From: Glandiceps talaboti
Taxonomy: Eukaryota > Hemichordata > Enteropneusta > Spengelidae
Direction of reading: 5' to 3'
DNA: 64,000 nucleotides
Assembly: GCF_964340395.1 (NCBI RefSeq)
Contig: NW_027554291.1
Coordinates: 33,501 to 97,500, forward strand
Part shown: positions 25,683 through 36,858 of the stretch, piece by piece
Layout of the letters: the number at the start of each line of letters is the position of its first letter
Numbering within the stretch: position 1 is the first letter of the stretch
Position numbers and translations under genes: made by a program
Notes under the pieces: generated by a model
What the model was told of the DNA's origin: nothing
The model's database searches: none
What the model saw: only the letters and a program-made list of their open reading frames with translations

Positions 25683-28600
25683 CAATAAACTACAATAAAC
25701 ATGTTTAATCTTAAAGCTATTCATTGTTTTATTAAGTCACAGAAATGAACAAGTAAATAAATCAGAAAGACATGAATTGTACATGATAAAATCACATTGT
25801 GTAATACATAAATACATGTACATTGTACAATAAAAATCACAAAATAAAATGTTCTCAGGATTGTTTAAAGACTTGGGTGAATGGTGAGTTGGTGTACACA
25901 GAGTGTATACTGTACTGTAAAGTTCTACTTGGTGGATGTGCTAAAAAAGTCAGTCAAGGTTCTCTGCTTTGCTGCTCCATTTCTCTCACATTTCTTGGTA
26001 TTAACGATGTCCTTCAGGCACAGGAGTTGATCCAGCATGTCTTCATAGCCATTTGACAGGGCAAACTCCTTCAGTTCTTCAAGTGTACTAGCAGCATCAG
26101 ACAAACTGTTAATCAAAGACTTTGATTTGGTGGTGACTTCTTCTTCACAGTTTTCTTTGTCGCTAGTGTTGTCTTCTTCACTATCCACTTCTCCATGTAA
26201 TTCACCGAGCAAATCTCCTACTGGCCTATCCCAGTCATTACTTGTAGCACATGTCGCAATGTCATTGTCAATGTCAATCAAGTCCTGAAGTGTACAACCG
26301 AACAAGTCTTGTGCAACAATTTCTAGGTCTTCCTCTGCCTCTTGTTGTATTTCCTGTGGTTCTTCTTCAATCTCACCATCTTCATGAAATCCAGCCTTCT
26401 TGAAACACTTCACAATTGTTGAATCTTCAACTTCCTGCCAGGAACGGTTAACACAGTAAATCGCTTCCAACACATTCGTCGCCTTCATTAGATCTGGTCC
26501 AAAGGCTGCTCTATCTTCATCCATCCTGGCAATTACACGTCTAAGTTCTTTCTTCCTGTATTTCAGCTTAAGGGCCTGTATTATACCTTGGTCCATGGGT
26601 TGTAACTTGGATGTTGTGTTTGGTGGAAAGAACTTCAGTTTTACATTACGCAGGTTGATGTTTGGATGACACGACGCATTATCAAGGAAAAGGAGTGCCT
26701 TTCTTCTCTGTCTTCCGAGTTTTCTATCAAATGTCCGTAGCCAATCTTCAAACACAACTGATGTCATCCATGCCTTTTTATTTGCATAGTACGCCACAGG
26801 AAGAGTCTTGGGATTAATGTTCCTGAAACATCTTGGTTTCTTTGCTTTACCAATGATCATTGGCTTCTCCTTCTCACCAACCATATTTGCACACAGCATC
26901 AGGGTTAAACGCTCTTTGTATTTCTTCCCACCACTGCAGTCATCTCCCTTAACATGCAGTGTACTGTCCGTGGTACACTTGAAAAATAACCCGCTCTCAT
27001 CTATGTTGAAGATGTCTCTTGGCTCATACCCCTCACAAATGGTTGGTAACCGTGCTTTTCATGCCTTGACAACATCTTCATTCACGTCGCCACTCTCTCC
27101 ATTCATTTTCCCAAACACTATCTGGTGACGCTTTCTAAATGCCTCGAGCCACCCATTAGATGCTTTGAATTCTACATTCCCGAGTTCACTAGCAAATTTC
27201 AATGCCCTTTCCCGTAGCATGGGACCACTAACTGGTAAACGTCGGGTTGTCGCATCTTTGAACCACTCCCAAGTTAGCTCGTTCACTTCTTCATTCCCTG
27301 CAATCAATTTTGAAAACAATTGTAAATAATTTGAAAGATTTTGAACCGGGACCGGACAAATGTAAACTACACTAACTAAGCTTACGCTTACATGAACAAA
27401 AAATTACAAAAATTACAACTTACCAGTTTTTCGAATCTTTCTTTTTCTATCACCAGGCACATTACTTTCAAATTCTTCCAATACCTCGGCTTTCCTTTTT
27501 ACGATACCGTTGACCTGCGTTCTGCCGACACCCATCATCTCCGCAATCTTCCTAGAACTTGTTCCATTCTCGTGTAGTTGAATGACGGTTACCCTGTCAT
27601 CTAAGGACAGCACTCTTCGGTTTTTACTTGACATTACGACGACGTACGTTTGGATATCTGTAGCACTGATGTTTATACAACGACTGCTAAGACGAGAGTG
27701 ACTCAAACGCAAAAAGTCTTGAAATTTAAAGCATTCTGATGCGATAATTTTAGTCACTGTTAAAATCATTTTAGCGAACGCATACTTTGACTTCTGTTTT
27801 GAGTTTGCCGACGTACTGTGACGGCAAGTCTGTCAATCGAGAGCAAAGTCGGCGTCACTGTCTTTTGTTTATCGTGCATAAAAGGTGACGGAACATCGCT
27901 TTTTAAATAAGTTGTTGTCTATTTTCACTGATTTAAACAGAAAGTTTATAGAAAATGATAAATGAACGATAACACGGTCATTTTTCTATGACGTTAATAA
28001 GACCGAATGCACACACACGGCAGAAATTACCAATGCCATACTGTTGTAAACAAAGAAGTCAAAATGGCGGTTCACGTGGGATGGGCCGAGCATCACGTAT
28101 GCAACACAAAAATATGCATCGCGCATCGTTCCGGACGTTTCTCATCAAACACATGTAGATTTAATGAAACAGTGTCAATCAAAGTAGTTTTGTATCAGAT
28201 TTACAGTAAATAGATCAAGACTAAGTCAAAGATTGTCGATGGTTTAACGTCATGTCAAGTCACTCGCTACGACTACGATTACACTTGTTGGTTACGTAGT
28301 TCATACAACACGTACATTTAATCACTCATACCGGCTAAACAATAACATTTCGTTTCATGTCTTTCAAACTCCTGATCGTATTGTACGGTTTTCTTTGTGA
28401 TCATAGTAGCCCTTTCATAGTGGCTTGTCAATCATCACCAGTACAATGTACACACAGAGCGACGTGCTAATGTCTTTTACTATGGGCTTGTACGATTGAA
28501 TGTCAATCATCACACTGTACACACAGATGTGCTAACGTCTTTTGCTGTAAGTGGACAATATGCGGTGACAAAATTATCGAAAAGTACAAAGAACTAAACC

Positions 28601-28808
28601 ACAGTAAAAGCTTATTGGGGCGGCGTGGCCGTTACACAAAGGGTCGCATAACACTGAGGTCCACAAAAGAGTGGCCGCTGGCCGCATCAAACGAGTGGCC
28701 GCTATAACCAATGACGTCTCTATTGAAATACTGTCGGGAGTACATAGAGGCGGCCGCTATGAGCAAGTGGCCGCTCTATGAAGGTGGCCGCTTGAGCAGT
28801 TTTGATTG
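25512..28808 (-). mobile_element. Tigger/pogo DNA transposon, nearly intact
   Basis: The element is 3.3 kb and flanked by TA on both sides. The left end reads CAGTCAAAACTGTGTATAGC-agccacct; the right end, complemented, reads CAATCAAAACTGCTCAAGCG-gccacct, so terminal inverted repeats of about 27 bp are clear. The empty site is seen in R3 (ataaattacaaaaaaaaa) and nearly so in R1. Both ends are rich in GTGGCC(G/T)-type subterminal repeats. The transposase gene is on the minus strand. A (CA)n run lies at 25,647-25,681. The insertion is young relative to its host R2. Confidence 0.93.
25925..27634 (-). pseudogene. Tigger transposase (CENP-B/jerky-like, DDE_1), one stop
   Basis: Exon 1 (27,634-27,424) starts MSSKNRRVLSLDDRVTVIQL, a psq/CENP-B N-terminal helix-turn-helix, and ends at the donor CTG|GTAAGT. 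A 124-bp intron ends gattgcag, and exon 2 continues in phase with GNEEVNELTWEWFKDA and the HTH_CENPB domain (NGWLEAFRKRH). Then follows the DDE_1 catalytic core: first Asp in NIDESGLFFK, second in LFLDNASCHP, third in QPMDQGIIQALK, with the RPP-like FFPPNTTSKLQPMD signature. An acidic C-terminal tail ends at 25,925. The only break I see is one TGA at about 27,058-27,060, between the CENPB domain and the core, where relatives have a coding residue. Transposases of this family bind the terminal repeats and cut and paste at TA. Host domesticates (CENPB, JRK, TIGD) share the fold, but the terminal repeats make this the transposon itself. Confidence 0.92.
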
Positions 28809-29417
28809 TACAAAAAAAAAATTCATAAAAAATAAAAATGAGGATGTGCTGACTTGAAATTAACAAATCTGAGTAAGCTACCCCCTGCGCATCAACACGC
28901 CAGATATCAAAGCAATCTAGCAAGAGGTTTTCAAGGAGTTGATGAAAATGACATTTCATGAAAAAAAATCATAAAAAATTGAAAATGGCACAGATCAACT
29001 TGGCATGAACAAATCTGAATAGCCTCCCCCAAGGAAACATGCACACCAAATATCGAAGAATTCCGACTGTCACTTTCGGAGTAGATAGTGAAAATATAAA
29101 AGTTTGACGGACACCTATGATTCACTCTACTCTCTATACCTCAATACCCACCTATACCTAAAGCTACACTTTCAGCTTTCGCTGACAGCGGAGCTAAAAA
29201 TTGAAAATGGCACAGATCAACTTGGCATGAACAAATCTGAATAGCCTCCCCCCAGGGAACATGCACACCAAATATCGAAGAATTCCGACTGTCACTTTCG
29301 GAGTAGATAGTGAAAATATAAAAGTTTGACGGACACCTATGATTCACTCTACTCTCTTTACCTCAATACCCACCTATACCTAAAGCTACGCTTTCAGCTT
29401 TCGCTGACAGCGGAGCT

Positions 29418-30639
29418 AATAAAAAAGTAAAAATATAGAAAATATAGAGTCAATAAAATACATTACACTGCCTGAATTGAATAGACCCAACTTGGTACAT
29501 GCAACTCTTTGTTAAAATGTTCTACACTGCAATACACTCCTTTCGGAGTTCATCCCGGAGTGCTTTATCAATACATCGAATGCAATTGACCCTCGCTGAA
29601 TCTTGGGCAGTAGCGAGCTCGTTGATATGTCAAGACATGGACTCCTGAGGCATTTGTCAGTGAAAAGCAGCTACCGCTAAAGAAGTGTCTGGCAATGAAG
29701 CTTGTTGTTGTCGTGAGTCTGGAATGTTTGCATTGTAAGAAACTTATTGATGTTGTTGTCTCGGAATGGTTGTATGGTATTCTACCGTAGCTGTTGGACT
29801 GGTTGAATTAGCTGTTGTTGCTCTGGCATTTGTCTTGGGGCAGCGGGTACTGAATGGAGATAATCTGATAGAGGTTGTATGCAATTTAACAAAGGTAGCA
29901 TTTGGTGTGGCTGATCAGTAGGTGAGGTACATTGGTCTAAGTTGAGTGGCTGTGGCATTTCTACTCTGGAGCTTTGTGTCGGTGATAATTCTGGTACTGG
30001 TGGGAGGAGTGATGGCAATTCTGGTTCTGGGAGATCTCTGAGTGGTGCGCCTCTGACAATGTGTAGTTCTTCCTTGAGCTTGATGATGTCTTGTTTTTGA
30101 CAACTCTGCTACTTTCTTAATAATTAAGCTTCCTTATTTCTACCATCTTTTCAATTTTTTCTGTGCATTGGCATGTTCCCTCTTTGGCATTTTCACCATA
30201 TTCCTCCAATTCTCTCTGAAGATCTTCCAGTCTCAGCCCAGTGCTCATGCCATTTCTCTGGGTATGACCCCAGGGGTGATGTGAGGACCTCTCCGTTTGG
30301 GTCTACATCCCCACCCTTGCCACTTCCTACAATGTGTATCTGTGTAAAAGAAAATATCAATGTGATGATCATCGCTGCACCTTCAGTGTACAGTAATGTT
30401 TGATAGGGTTTGAATGTTCACAGAAAATGTATGAAAACATTGGTAAAGTGTGAACAATATTAATTGTAACATACACCTGAGATTTCTTGTTGTTCCTTAT
30501 TCGATTTCTTCCCGTACTGGTATTTGGAGTCTCTCTGGTTTCAGTTTGCTGACAATAGAACAAAATAGGTCAGTATGTCATTGCCTGGGTTTAACAATTC
30601 AGAGTAAATACATAAACAGATGGTTTCTTACAAATACAA
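29418..30639 (-). other. weak minus-strand coding traces, unidentified
   Basis: On the minus strand a Pro-rich frame (PSLLPPVPELSPTQSSRVEM, at about 30,018 downward) and a short basic frame at about 30,563-30,480 (ETPNTSTGRNRIRNNKKSQV) look like protein of simple composition, but no domain is recognised. Splice-like AG/GT signals are present but not decisive. It may belong with the other minus-strand pieces up to 36.9 kb. Confidence 0.2.
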
Positions 30640-31310
30640 AATGATCAGACCTGTGTGTATTTGGGGCAAAAAATGTGATTGTTTGATAAAAAAAAAACTT
30701 CTGGGCAGATTGGTCTAAAATTTGGTGGGAACATTCTTAGGGGTGTTTAGATGAAGAGATATTAAACATATGGTAATCTCATTAGTGAAATATATCTTAT
30801 CAGATTTTGGTCAAAAACCTGTATCTCAAGTACTTGGTCAATGAGACTGAAGCTTAGTGAGATGTTTGTAAGTGTTATTCTGCAGATTTTCTTCAAAATA
30901 TTTTGACACAGTTGGCCCTAGCAACCATGACCACGCCCTTAGCAACAACCAAATGACAGTATATTTTGGTCAAATAACATCATCTGGTAGGCAAGTGAGT
31001 TACATTCATGAAATGGATGCAAATATACCTAGCAACAAGACTACACCCATAGCAACAGCCAAATCATGTATATTGCAAAGATAAAATCAGGAATTCATAG
31101 TCAAGTGAACAGACAATCAAAAAATGTATGCAAATATGTCTAGTAACATGACCACGCCCATAGCAACAGCCAAATGATTGCATATATTGCAAAGATAACA
31201 ACTGGGTTAGATAGGCAACTGGATAATCATTCAGCAAATGAACACCTATACCTAGCATGGATCAGTATTTGGATAAACAGTTTTTGAAAACTCTACAGTT
31301 GTGCTACAAC
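30640..31310 (-). repeat. long-armed inverted-repeat element, copy 2 (partial)
   Basis: Positions 30,650-30,990 repeat the middle of the copy at 12.25-12.76 kb in direct orientation (tgggcagattg, attcttaggggtgtttagat). Positions 31,020-31,261 are the inverse complement of that copy's left arm and end CCTAGCATGGATCA. Beyond, 'ctacagttgtgctacaacac' is the complement of 'gttgtagcacaactgtacag' at 10,617, so the family extends further than the two arms. Confidence 0.5.
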
Positions 31311-31794
31311 ACCATTGGCACTATTTTAATTTATGCACTTGCTGCAAGTGCCTGCCCAAGCTGCAAACTTTTTCACCACACTCTTCCAAAGTGCATTGTT
31401 TTTCACTTTTATCTTCATGTCAAGTCCTTGATGGCTAAAGACGACATTTTGTACACCTCAATGCTGATAGGGGGTCATATAAAACTGAAAGCTCCTTTAT
31501 ATTCTTTGTGGGCAACTTTTTTACAAGTGATACAATTGGTTATCTCGTATATCTCTTAAAGACCTTATACCAAATGGTTAAAATAACACAAGTTGGGCAT
31601 TTTCTATTTTTCTAGGACACACACTTGTTACTTCAGATGTTTTAAACTATAGAAGTCAGACAGACAAAATTATTTAAAAAAAGCTGTCTTTTAGAAAATG
31701 GTGACACACACACACACATACTTTTTGACCCCTAATACATCTCCTTCCTTACAGAAGGAAAAAATGAAAGAAATCATTGAAAAAGGAACTCACC

Positions 31795-32470
31795 TCATTC
31801 ACAAATTCTCTTCCCTGGTCTATAGTATATGTCTTGCTGCTCCAAACCTGTTGAAATAATTGGAATAGAATCAAATATCTAATATTATCCATCTATATCA
31901 TTCTATAATAATGTTGCCATGATGTCGAACGATAGATCAATTAAGGACCAGTGATATTATTTACTCACAGAAGAGCCTGTTGCAGAGAGAATGTAGAAAC
32001 TATTGGGTCACTTGCAATAAAAGACACCATGATAAAAGAAACTGAGAGTGCATCGTTTGTTGGGGGTTATCGTTAATTTGTTGCAGGACAACTATTTCCA
32101 TTCCCCTTTCTCATTAGCTATTTATAGACATATTTATCTTGACCAGTAAATGTATTTGTAATTTGTAATTATTATATACTTTGGAGAATAAATTATTATT
32201 ATCATAGTTGAAACTCACCTGTAGAATATCTCACATAACTGCAGTGCAACTCTTGTAGCACGCTTGTCTGGTATAGGGATAGCTTCTGGCCATTTGGTAA
32301 AGTAATCTGTGACGGTTAGAATGTATCGATTTCCCTTTGAAGTAGTTGGATAATAGGCCAACTAAATCAATGCCAAGCATATACCATGGAGCTTTAATTG
32401 GAATAGGTTTCAGTTCAGGAACACAAGTTTTTATATTCTCAAACCTCTGACACTTAACACAACTCTTGAT
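31795..32470 (-). mobile_element. fossil retroviral-type integrase core (LTR-retroelement/GIN/Ginger kin)
   Basis: Minus-strand pieces carry the integrase zinc-finger tail pattern (SCVKCQRFEN), the core start with a P-W-x2-x-G-I-D-L pattern, and a later D-Q-G-R-E-F-x-N motif, all typical of rve-type integrases of Ty3/gypsy-like elements and of their relatives GIN1, KRBA2 and Ginger transposons. The pieces are separated by sequence with splice-like ends and appear broken in roughly two or three places. No long terminal repeats, protease or reverse transcriptase were recognised around it. It is treated as a fossil; it may be an old spliced domesticate or a decayed element. Confidence 0.55.
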
Positions 32471-34069
32471 CTAATAAAATATAACAACATTCAGAACAAC
32501 ATTATAGAGAATATTGACTATATAGTATATGATTATTATTTCTCAATTGTTTACAAACATAATGTGCATCAGAGTATCATAGACAATCATACAAATGTAT
32601 GAATGAAATGCATGTATGAAAGATTCTCTGGTACTGATCATATGAATACACCATGCTACCCGTTTTATCCGATTTATAGGTCTCACCATGTGGCCGTATC
32701 TTATCCTACTTCGTACCGAACCCAACTTTGTGCATGCTAGTCTAACACAGAATCATAAGTTGAGGCTAGCCTCTAGGCAAGTAGGACACATATACAAACA
32801 TTTCACATTACTCAAATAAGAACAAACTAAGTCATAGTTATCTTTATAATTTAATATAATTTTTGTACGTATATTTACTACTGTATTTACATAAATAATG
32901 ACATGATTAAATTTATTCCAAATTTGAAAATACCCTCTTTCTCAGAGTTGGCCTGTTATGACCAGGAACAACTTGGACATGGTGATTCTTGATCATCTGC
33001 ACTACTTTCACCAAATCCTGACCTGGCATAAACTGTAGTTTGCATAGGATTGATTAAACTTGTGATGACCATGCTCAGAAAATATTCCTAACCCACACTT
33101 GTGCTCCATGACCCTTTCCATTAAATGACATTCTAAAAGGTGTAAGTTTGGAAAGATGTTACATGTAGGAAAAGTTTACCTGTAGTGTGTCATAAGGTTG
33201 GTTATGGATGTATCTGTAAAAAGAAAAAAAAAGAATTCAAACTCAACCCATGTTTTGTTTTCATTCTTTCACAACTATGGTGACAAAAAAGATATACAGT
33301 TGAAGAAAATTAAAATACAAAAACTTGACGGACGAACAGAGTACAGACAGATGCAGTCCAAGATCAGGCATCTTCTACTCATACAAAATTTCAGTTGTGA
33401 CTAACTAGAGCGATGGGATACAGCCTTGAAGGCCTTTCTCTAGTCGAAGTTCCAACATTATGTCCGTCTTTTCATTAAATTTGAAGTTTTTGGACACTCT
33501 TTCAAGCGTGCATTCAGTCTTTCTATAATGGCATTTAATTCATGTGTACGCCATTTCGGCCGCCACACATTCACTGTACCATCCTCCTCTACTTCTTCAT
33601 CGCTCATCAGTTCAGCTGTAACGTCCTTCCACACAGTCCTCAGCCCTCCTCAATCAGTTTTGCCTCTCGTCTTTTCATCATCTGTTTGAAAAGATAATGT
33701 TTTAGTGAGTTACAAGTCCATTAAAATAAAAAAATACTTCACAATACTTCAAGTTACCATCCTACGACATTCACAAACAATTCATACATGCTTCATGACC
33801 TGATTGTTTCTCAGGGTACAGAAAAATGTTGAAAACTATACCCAGAAGCTGATCCATAGAGCAGCTTGAATTTCCCCACAAATGCACAGATTAGCCATAA
33901 TCCTCTAAATATTCATAATCACTATGAATGCTAATTTTAAGTTATTAATGACAATTATTTACCTTGTACCGTCTACTCCTCATCTTCTTCCTTTCTTTCT
34001 GTTTCTTTCCATATTCAGCATTCTCATTCTCTCGAAATTTCACTCTGTACTTTTGCTACAGTATGGTGT
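32471..34069 (-). other. scattered coding-like traces, no firm gene
   Basis: A minus-strand stretch at about 33,420-33,690 reads VWKDVTAELMSDEEVEEDGT followed by VWRPKWRTHELNAIIERLNA. It is clearly protein-like (acidic, then basic), but I cannot name a domain. Splice-like signals surround it. The rest is AT-rich without recognisable content. The stretch may be part of the integrase-bearing fossil or of the Cys-rich gene at 34-37 kb. Confidence 0.25.
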
Positions 34070-35686
34070 TCCTGAAATATCAATCCCTCACCACAGATCC
34101 ACCCATTTACCATAGGATCACAGATCCACCCATTTACCACAGGATCACATATCCACCCATTTACCACAGGATCACAGATCCACCCATTTACCACAGAATC
34201 ACAGATCCACCCATTTACCACAGGATCGCCATCATCCCATTCACAACCATGCTCACAAAAGCTGTGTTTGCCAGACTCTGGAATTTGTGGAATTAGGTAT
34301 TCTGGGAATGGTGCATCTCCATCTACCTGCCTATCATACACATCCTGCAGTTTTTCTGATAGTGGATATGGAATCCGTTCATATGTGATATGTTTGAAGT
34401 TACTTGTTCTTGGGACATCATTCCTGGACTCGGGGACAGATATATCATTGTCATCAAGCCATGTCCTGTACATACCAACATACTCACAACTGGTAACTCC
34501 ATGTTTGCACGTCTTGCAAGCGAGTTTTTTGCCACCTGATGTATTCTTCAGATAGACAAGGTGCACCTGGTCCATTGTGACTGCAGACAATAGTGGCATG
34601 TTCTGCAACTGCTGAACACATGGGATATCTGAGAAAAAAAATTGAAAATGAATACAATAAAAAGTCAAAAATAAAACAGAAGTGGGTAACCAGACAGGTG
34701 TAAATACAACTGTTAACACAAAAATATTGAGGAAAAGAACTTGTTTCAAACAAACAAACAAACAAATGAATGGGATTCAGTGTTGCAGCCAGACTGCATT
34801 TTTGCATCAGTTGACATACATTTTTTGGACTTGCCCCACGATTTTGGAAGTGACAGGTCACAGATGACCCATTCTAAAATTGTTTGTAAAGTACACAAAA
34901 ATGTATGAATAAATACCGGCAAAATTGCATTGAAAATATTGTAACAACTTTTGGTAAATATCAAGTTTCCAACAGATTGTTGAAAACATAGTAACATAGT
35001 ATACTGATACATGTACACCAATAATGGCATGATCACTTAGTAGCTACATGTATCTATCTGCTTGTCTGTCTATCAATCTGTCTATCATCTATCTACATTG
35101 TATCTATTTACACTGCATTTATCAACATTGCATCTATCAATACGTCTATATCATCTATCTACATCGCATATATCTATATATATTGCATCTATCTATATAT
35201 AGTTCCCTCTCTATCTATCTATCATCTATCTACATTGCATCTATCAATCTGTCTATCTAGCATCTATCTACATTGTATCTCTGTCTATCATCTATCTACA
35301 TTGTATCTATCATTCTACATTTTGTATCTATCTACATTGTATCTATCTACACTGCATCTATCAACATTCATCTACCAATATGTCTATATCATCTATCTAC
35401 ATTGTATCTCTGTCTATCATCTATCTACATTATAACTATTTACATTTTGTATCTATCTATATCTATCGATCTATCTATATTGCATCTATCTATCTAGCAT
35501 CTATCTACATTGTATCTCTATCATCTATCTACATTATATCTATCTACATTATGTATCTATCTATATCTATCGATCTATCTATATTGCATCTATCTATCAT
35601 ATATCTATCTACATTGCATCTATCTATCTATCATCTGTGAACATTGCATCTATCTACCTATCTCTATTATATCTATCTACATTGTA

Positions 35687-35740
<54 letters not shown>

Positions 35741-36858
35741 GGATGAAACTAGACAAGACTATTGCTTACTTTGTTGTTAAATTGCAATGTTCTTTCATTT
35801 ATACTTCATTGTATGTATTGAAGATCACATGAGCCTTACCTTGAGTAGGGAGACTAGTTGCTGACAGCATGAATATCTGACTCTGAATAGCTTTGGCATG
35901 AACACAATAATGGGCCACCTCTGCTGCTATGAGTTGTTGAAAGTCACCCTTGACTTTTGCATTCCAGTCATTAATTCTTTCTTCACAACTACATTTCAGC
36001 AGAATTGCACTCTTGGTTTCATCTGAGCTATAATAATAATAATTATAACTTTATTTGCCATGTGCCAAAAATAGCATTGGAAATTGATTTTTCACACGAG
36101 CTCATAAAAGAAACAAAACGGGAATAAAACTGACAATAAAATAAGAAAGACACAACAGACAATAAAAAACACACACGGTACTAAAAAACAATATAAGACA
36201 AGTTGTTATAAAACAGGCAGTAGATGACTATGTACGGTTTAAAATACGGATAGCAGATGGATAAAAACTCTTCCTAAAACGTTCTGTTCTTGTTCTGATG
36301 GCCCTATACCGCTTACCAGAGGGTAAAAGTTTAAATAAATCATATGCTGGGTGGCTAAAATCCTGGATGATGGCTTTTGCTTTGTGCATGGTGCGTGTCT
36401 GATAGATTGAATGTAATGATGGCAATTCTGTGCCAATGATTCTTTGTGCTGTACGCACAACCCGCTCAAGTGAATTCAATTCATCCTTGGTTATATTATT
36501 GAACCAGACTGTGATAGCATATGTTAAAATACTCTCTATAACACTACGATAAAAGTTGACTAGAATGGAATTACTCATACCAATTTTCTTCAAACGCCTC
36601 AGAAAATATAGACGCTGTTGTGCTTTCTTTACCAGGTAATCGGTATTAGTTTGCCAAGACAAACAATTTGAAAGTTGAACAAGTTGCTGCTCGACAACAC
36701 AGTATTTCTCTTTCAGAAGAATTCCAGTTGCTTTCTCACAGTCTGCTATGACATAGCCGTAACCACTTGCAAGCTTCCACACTTTCTTGACTACTCGAAG
36801 TTGATGTAAGTACTCACTGTAGGGATTAGATGGATACTCTTTCTCACTGCTGACAACT
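34070..36858 (-). CDS. spliced Cys-rich gene fragment, interrupted by a LINE
   Basis: Two minus-strand exons are well supported. Exon B (36,858-35,840) follows the acceptor ccgatttttcag and ends at the donor CTCAAG|GTAAGG; it encodes EKEYPSNPYSEYLHQLRVVK and, near its end, LLKCSCEERINDWNAKVKGD and HAKAIQSQIFMLSATSLPT. Exon A (34,628 to about 34,086) follows the acceptor tttttttctcag and encodes IPCVQQLQNMPLLSAVTMDQ, a Cys cluster CKTCKHGVTSC, GMYRTWLDDNDI, and an end with CEHGCEWDDGDP followed by a five-fold nine-residue repeat. The Cys/His pattern suggests zinc binding. I do not recognise the family; it resembles large uncharacterised invertebrate proteins associated with transposase-type Cys clusters. 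The gene is broken by a LINE inside exon B. The intron between the exons holds a long TATC microsatellite. Confidence 0.5.
34090..34225 (-). repeat. 27-bp repeat x5 inside an exon
   Basis: The plus-strand unit 'acagatccacccatttacca-caggatc' occurs five times with few changes. On the coding (minus) strand it gives GWICDPVVN repeats in frame, so the open frame survives. Each repeat adds one Cys and one Trp. Confidence 0.8.
35048..35745. repeat. (TATC)n-rich microsatellite array, ~700 bp
   Basis: The stretch is nearly all TATC/TACATTG(T/C)ATC-type units, ending with a pure (GTCT)n then (ATCT)n run. A higher-order unit 'catctatctacattg(t/c)atctat' of about 25-50 bp is visible, so it expanded as a compound minisatellite. 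It lies in the intron of the Cys-rich gene; the frames through it are artefacts. Confidence 0.9.
36033..36670 (-). mobile_element. 5'-truncated LINE (CR1/Rex1-like RT C-terminus)
   Basis: The minus-strand frame contains LSWQTNTDYLVKKAQQRLYF, LRRLKKIGMSNSILVNFYRS and VIESILTYAITVWF, the region after the reverse transcriptase thumb in CR1/Rex1-type LINEs, then LLPSGKRYRAIRTRTERFRK. The 3' UTR ends in 'aactttatttgcc' (plus strand) next to an (ATT)n tail (taataataataatt). Only the last ~190 codons remain, so the copy was truncated at insertion. It sits inside exon B of the Cys-rich gene, joined in the same frame upstream. Confidence 0.8.

Larger units (their letters stand above)
23567..29195 (+). 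mobile_element. unclassified element copy R2, inserted in R1
   Basis: R2 starts CAAGCGACCTATCGG at 23,567, directly after R1's 'aaaaaaatcataaa', and ends GCGGAGCT at 29,195. The next bases, 'aaaaattgaaaatggcacag', continue R1 exactly where R1 was interrupted, as the uninterrupted order inside R2 (near 28,970) shows. R2 is itself split by the Tigger at 25,512-28,808. Its segment 24,560-25,290 differs from R1 and R3, so the internal part is variable. No reading frame of its own is recognised. Confidence 0.8.
20150..29417 (+). mobile_element. unclassified element copy R1 (split by R2)
   Basis: R1 begins CAAGCGACCTATCGGTCAGA at 20,150, runs to about 23,566, and resumes at 29,196-29,417, where it ends CTGACAGCGGAGCT. 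The gap is occupied by a second copy, R2. Landmarks shared by R1, R2 and R3 in the same order are: 'ggtgacatgtagaagtggtt', 'ctagggatctaaaataat', 'gaagaaatgtattaatcgcc', 'ccgtacggcgacaat', 'cgaaatggttgaagtgatct', 'ccaatatggc(g/a)tcggtc', 'tggcacagatcaacttggca' and the 3' end 'tcagctttcgctgacagcgg'. R1 also contains a 1.74-kb insertion at 20,726-22,468. No protein is recognised, so it is non-autonomous. Flanks suggest an AA target duplication, but the A-rich context makes this unsure. Confidence 0.75.

Noticed and set aside
28980-29417. Tandem duplication of a ~220-bp 3' terminus
   Set aside because: Better explained as the end of R2 followed by the resumed end of R1, because R1 breaks at the matching point.
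35048-35832. Several 60-90-residue frames rich in Ile, Tyr and Ser
   Set aside because: They are translations of a TATC/TACATTG repeat array inside an intron.
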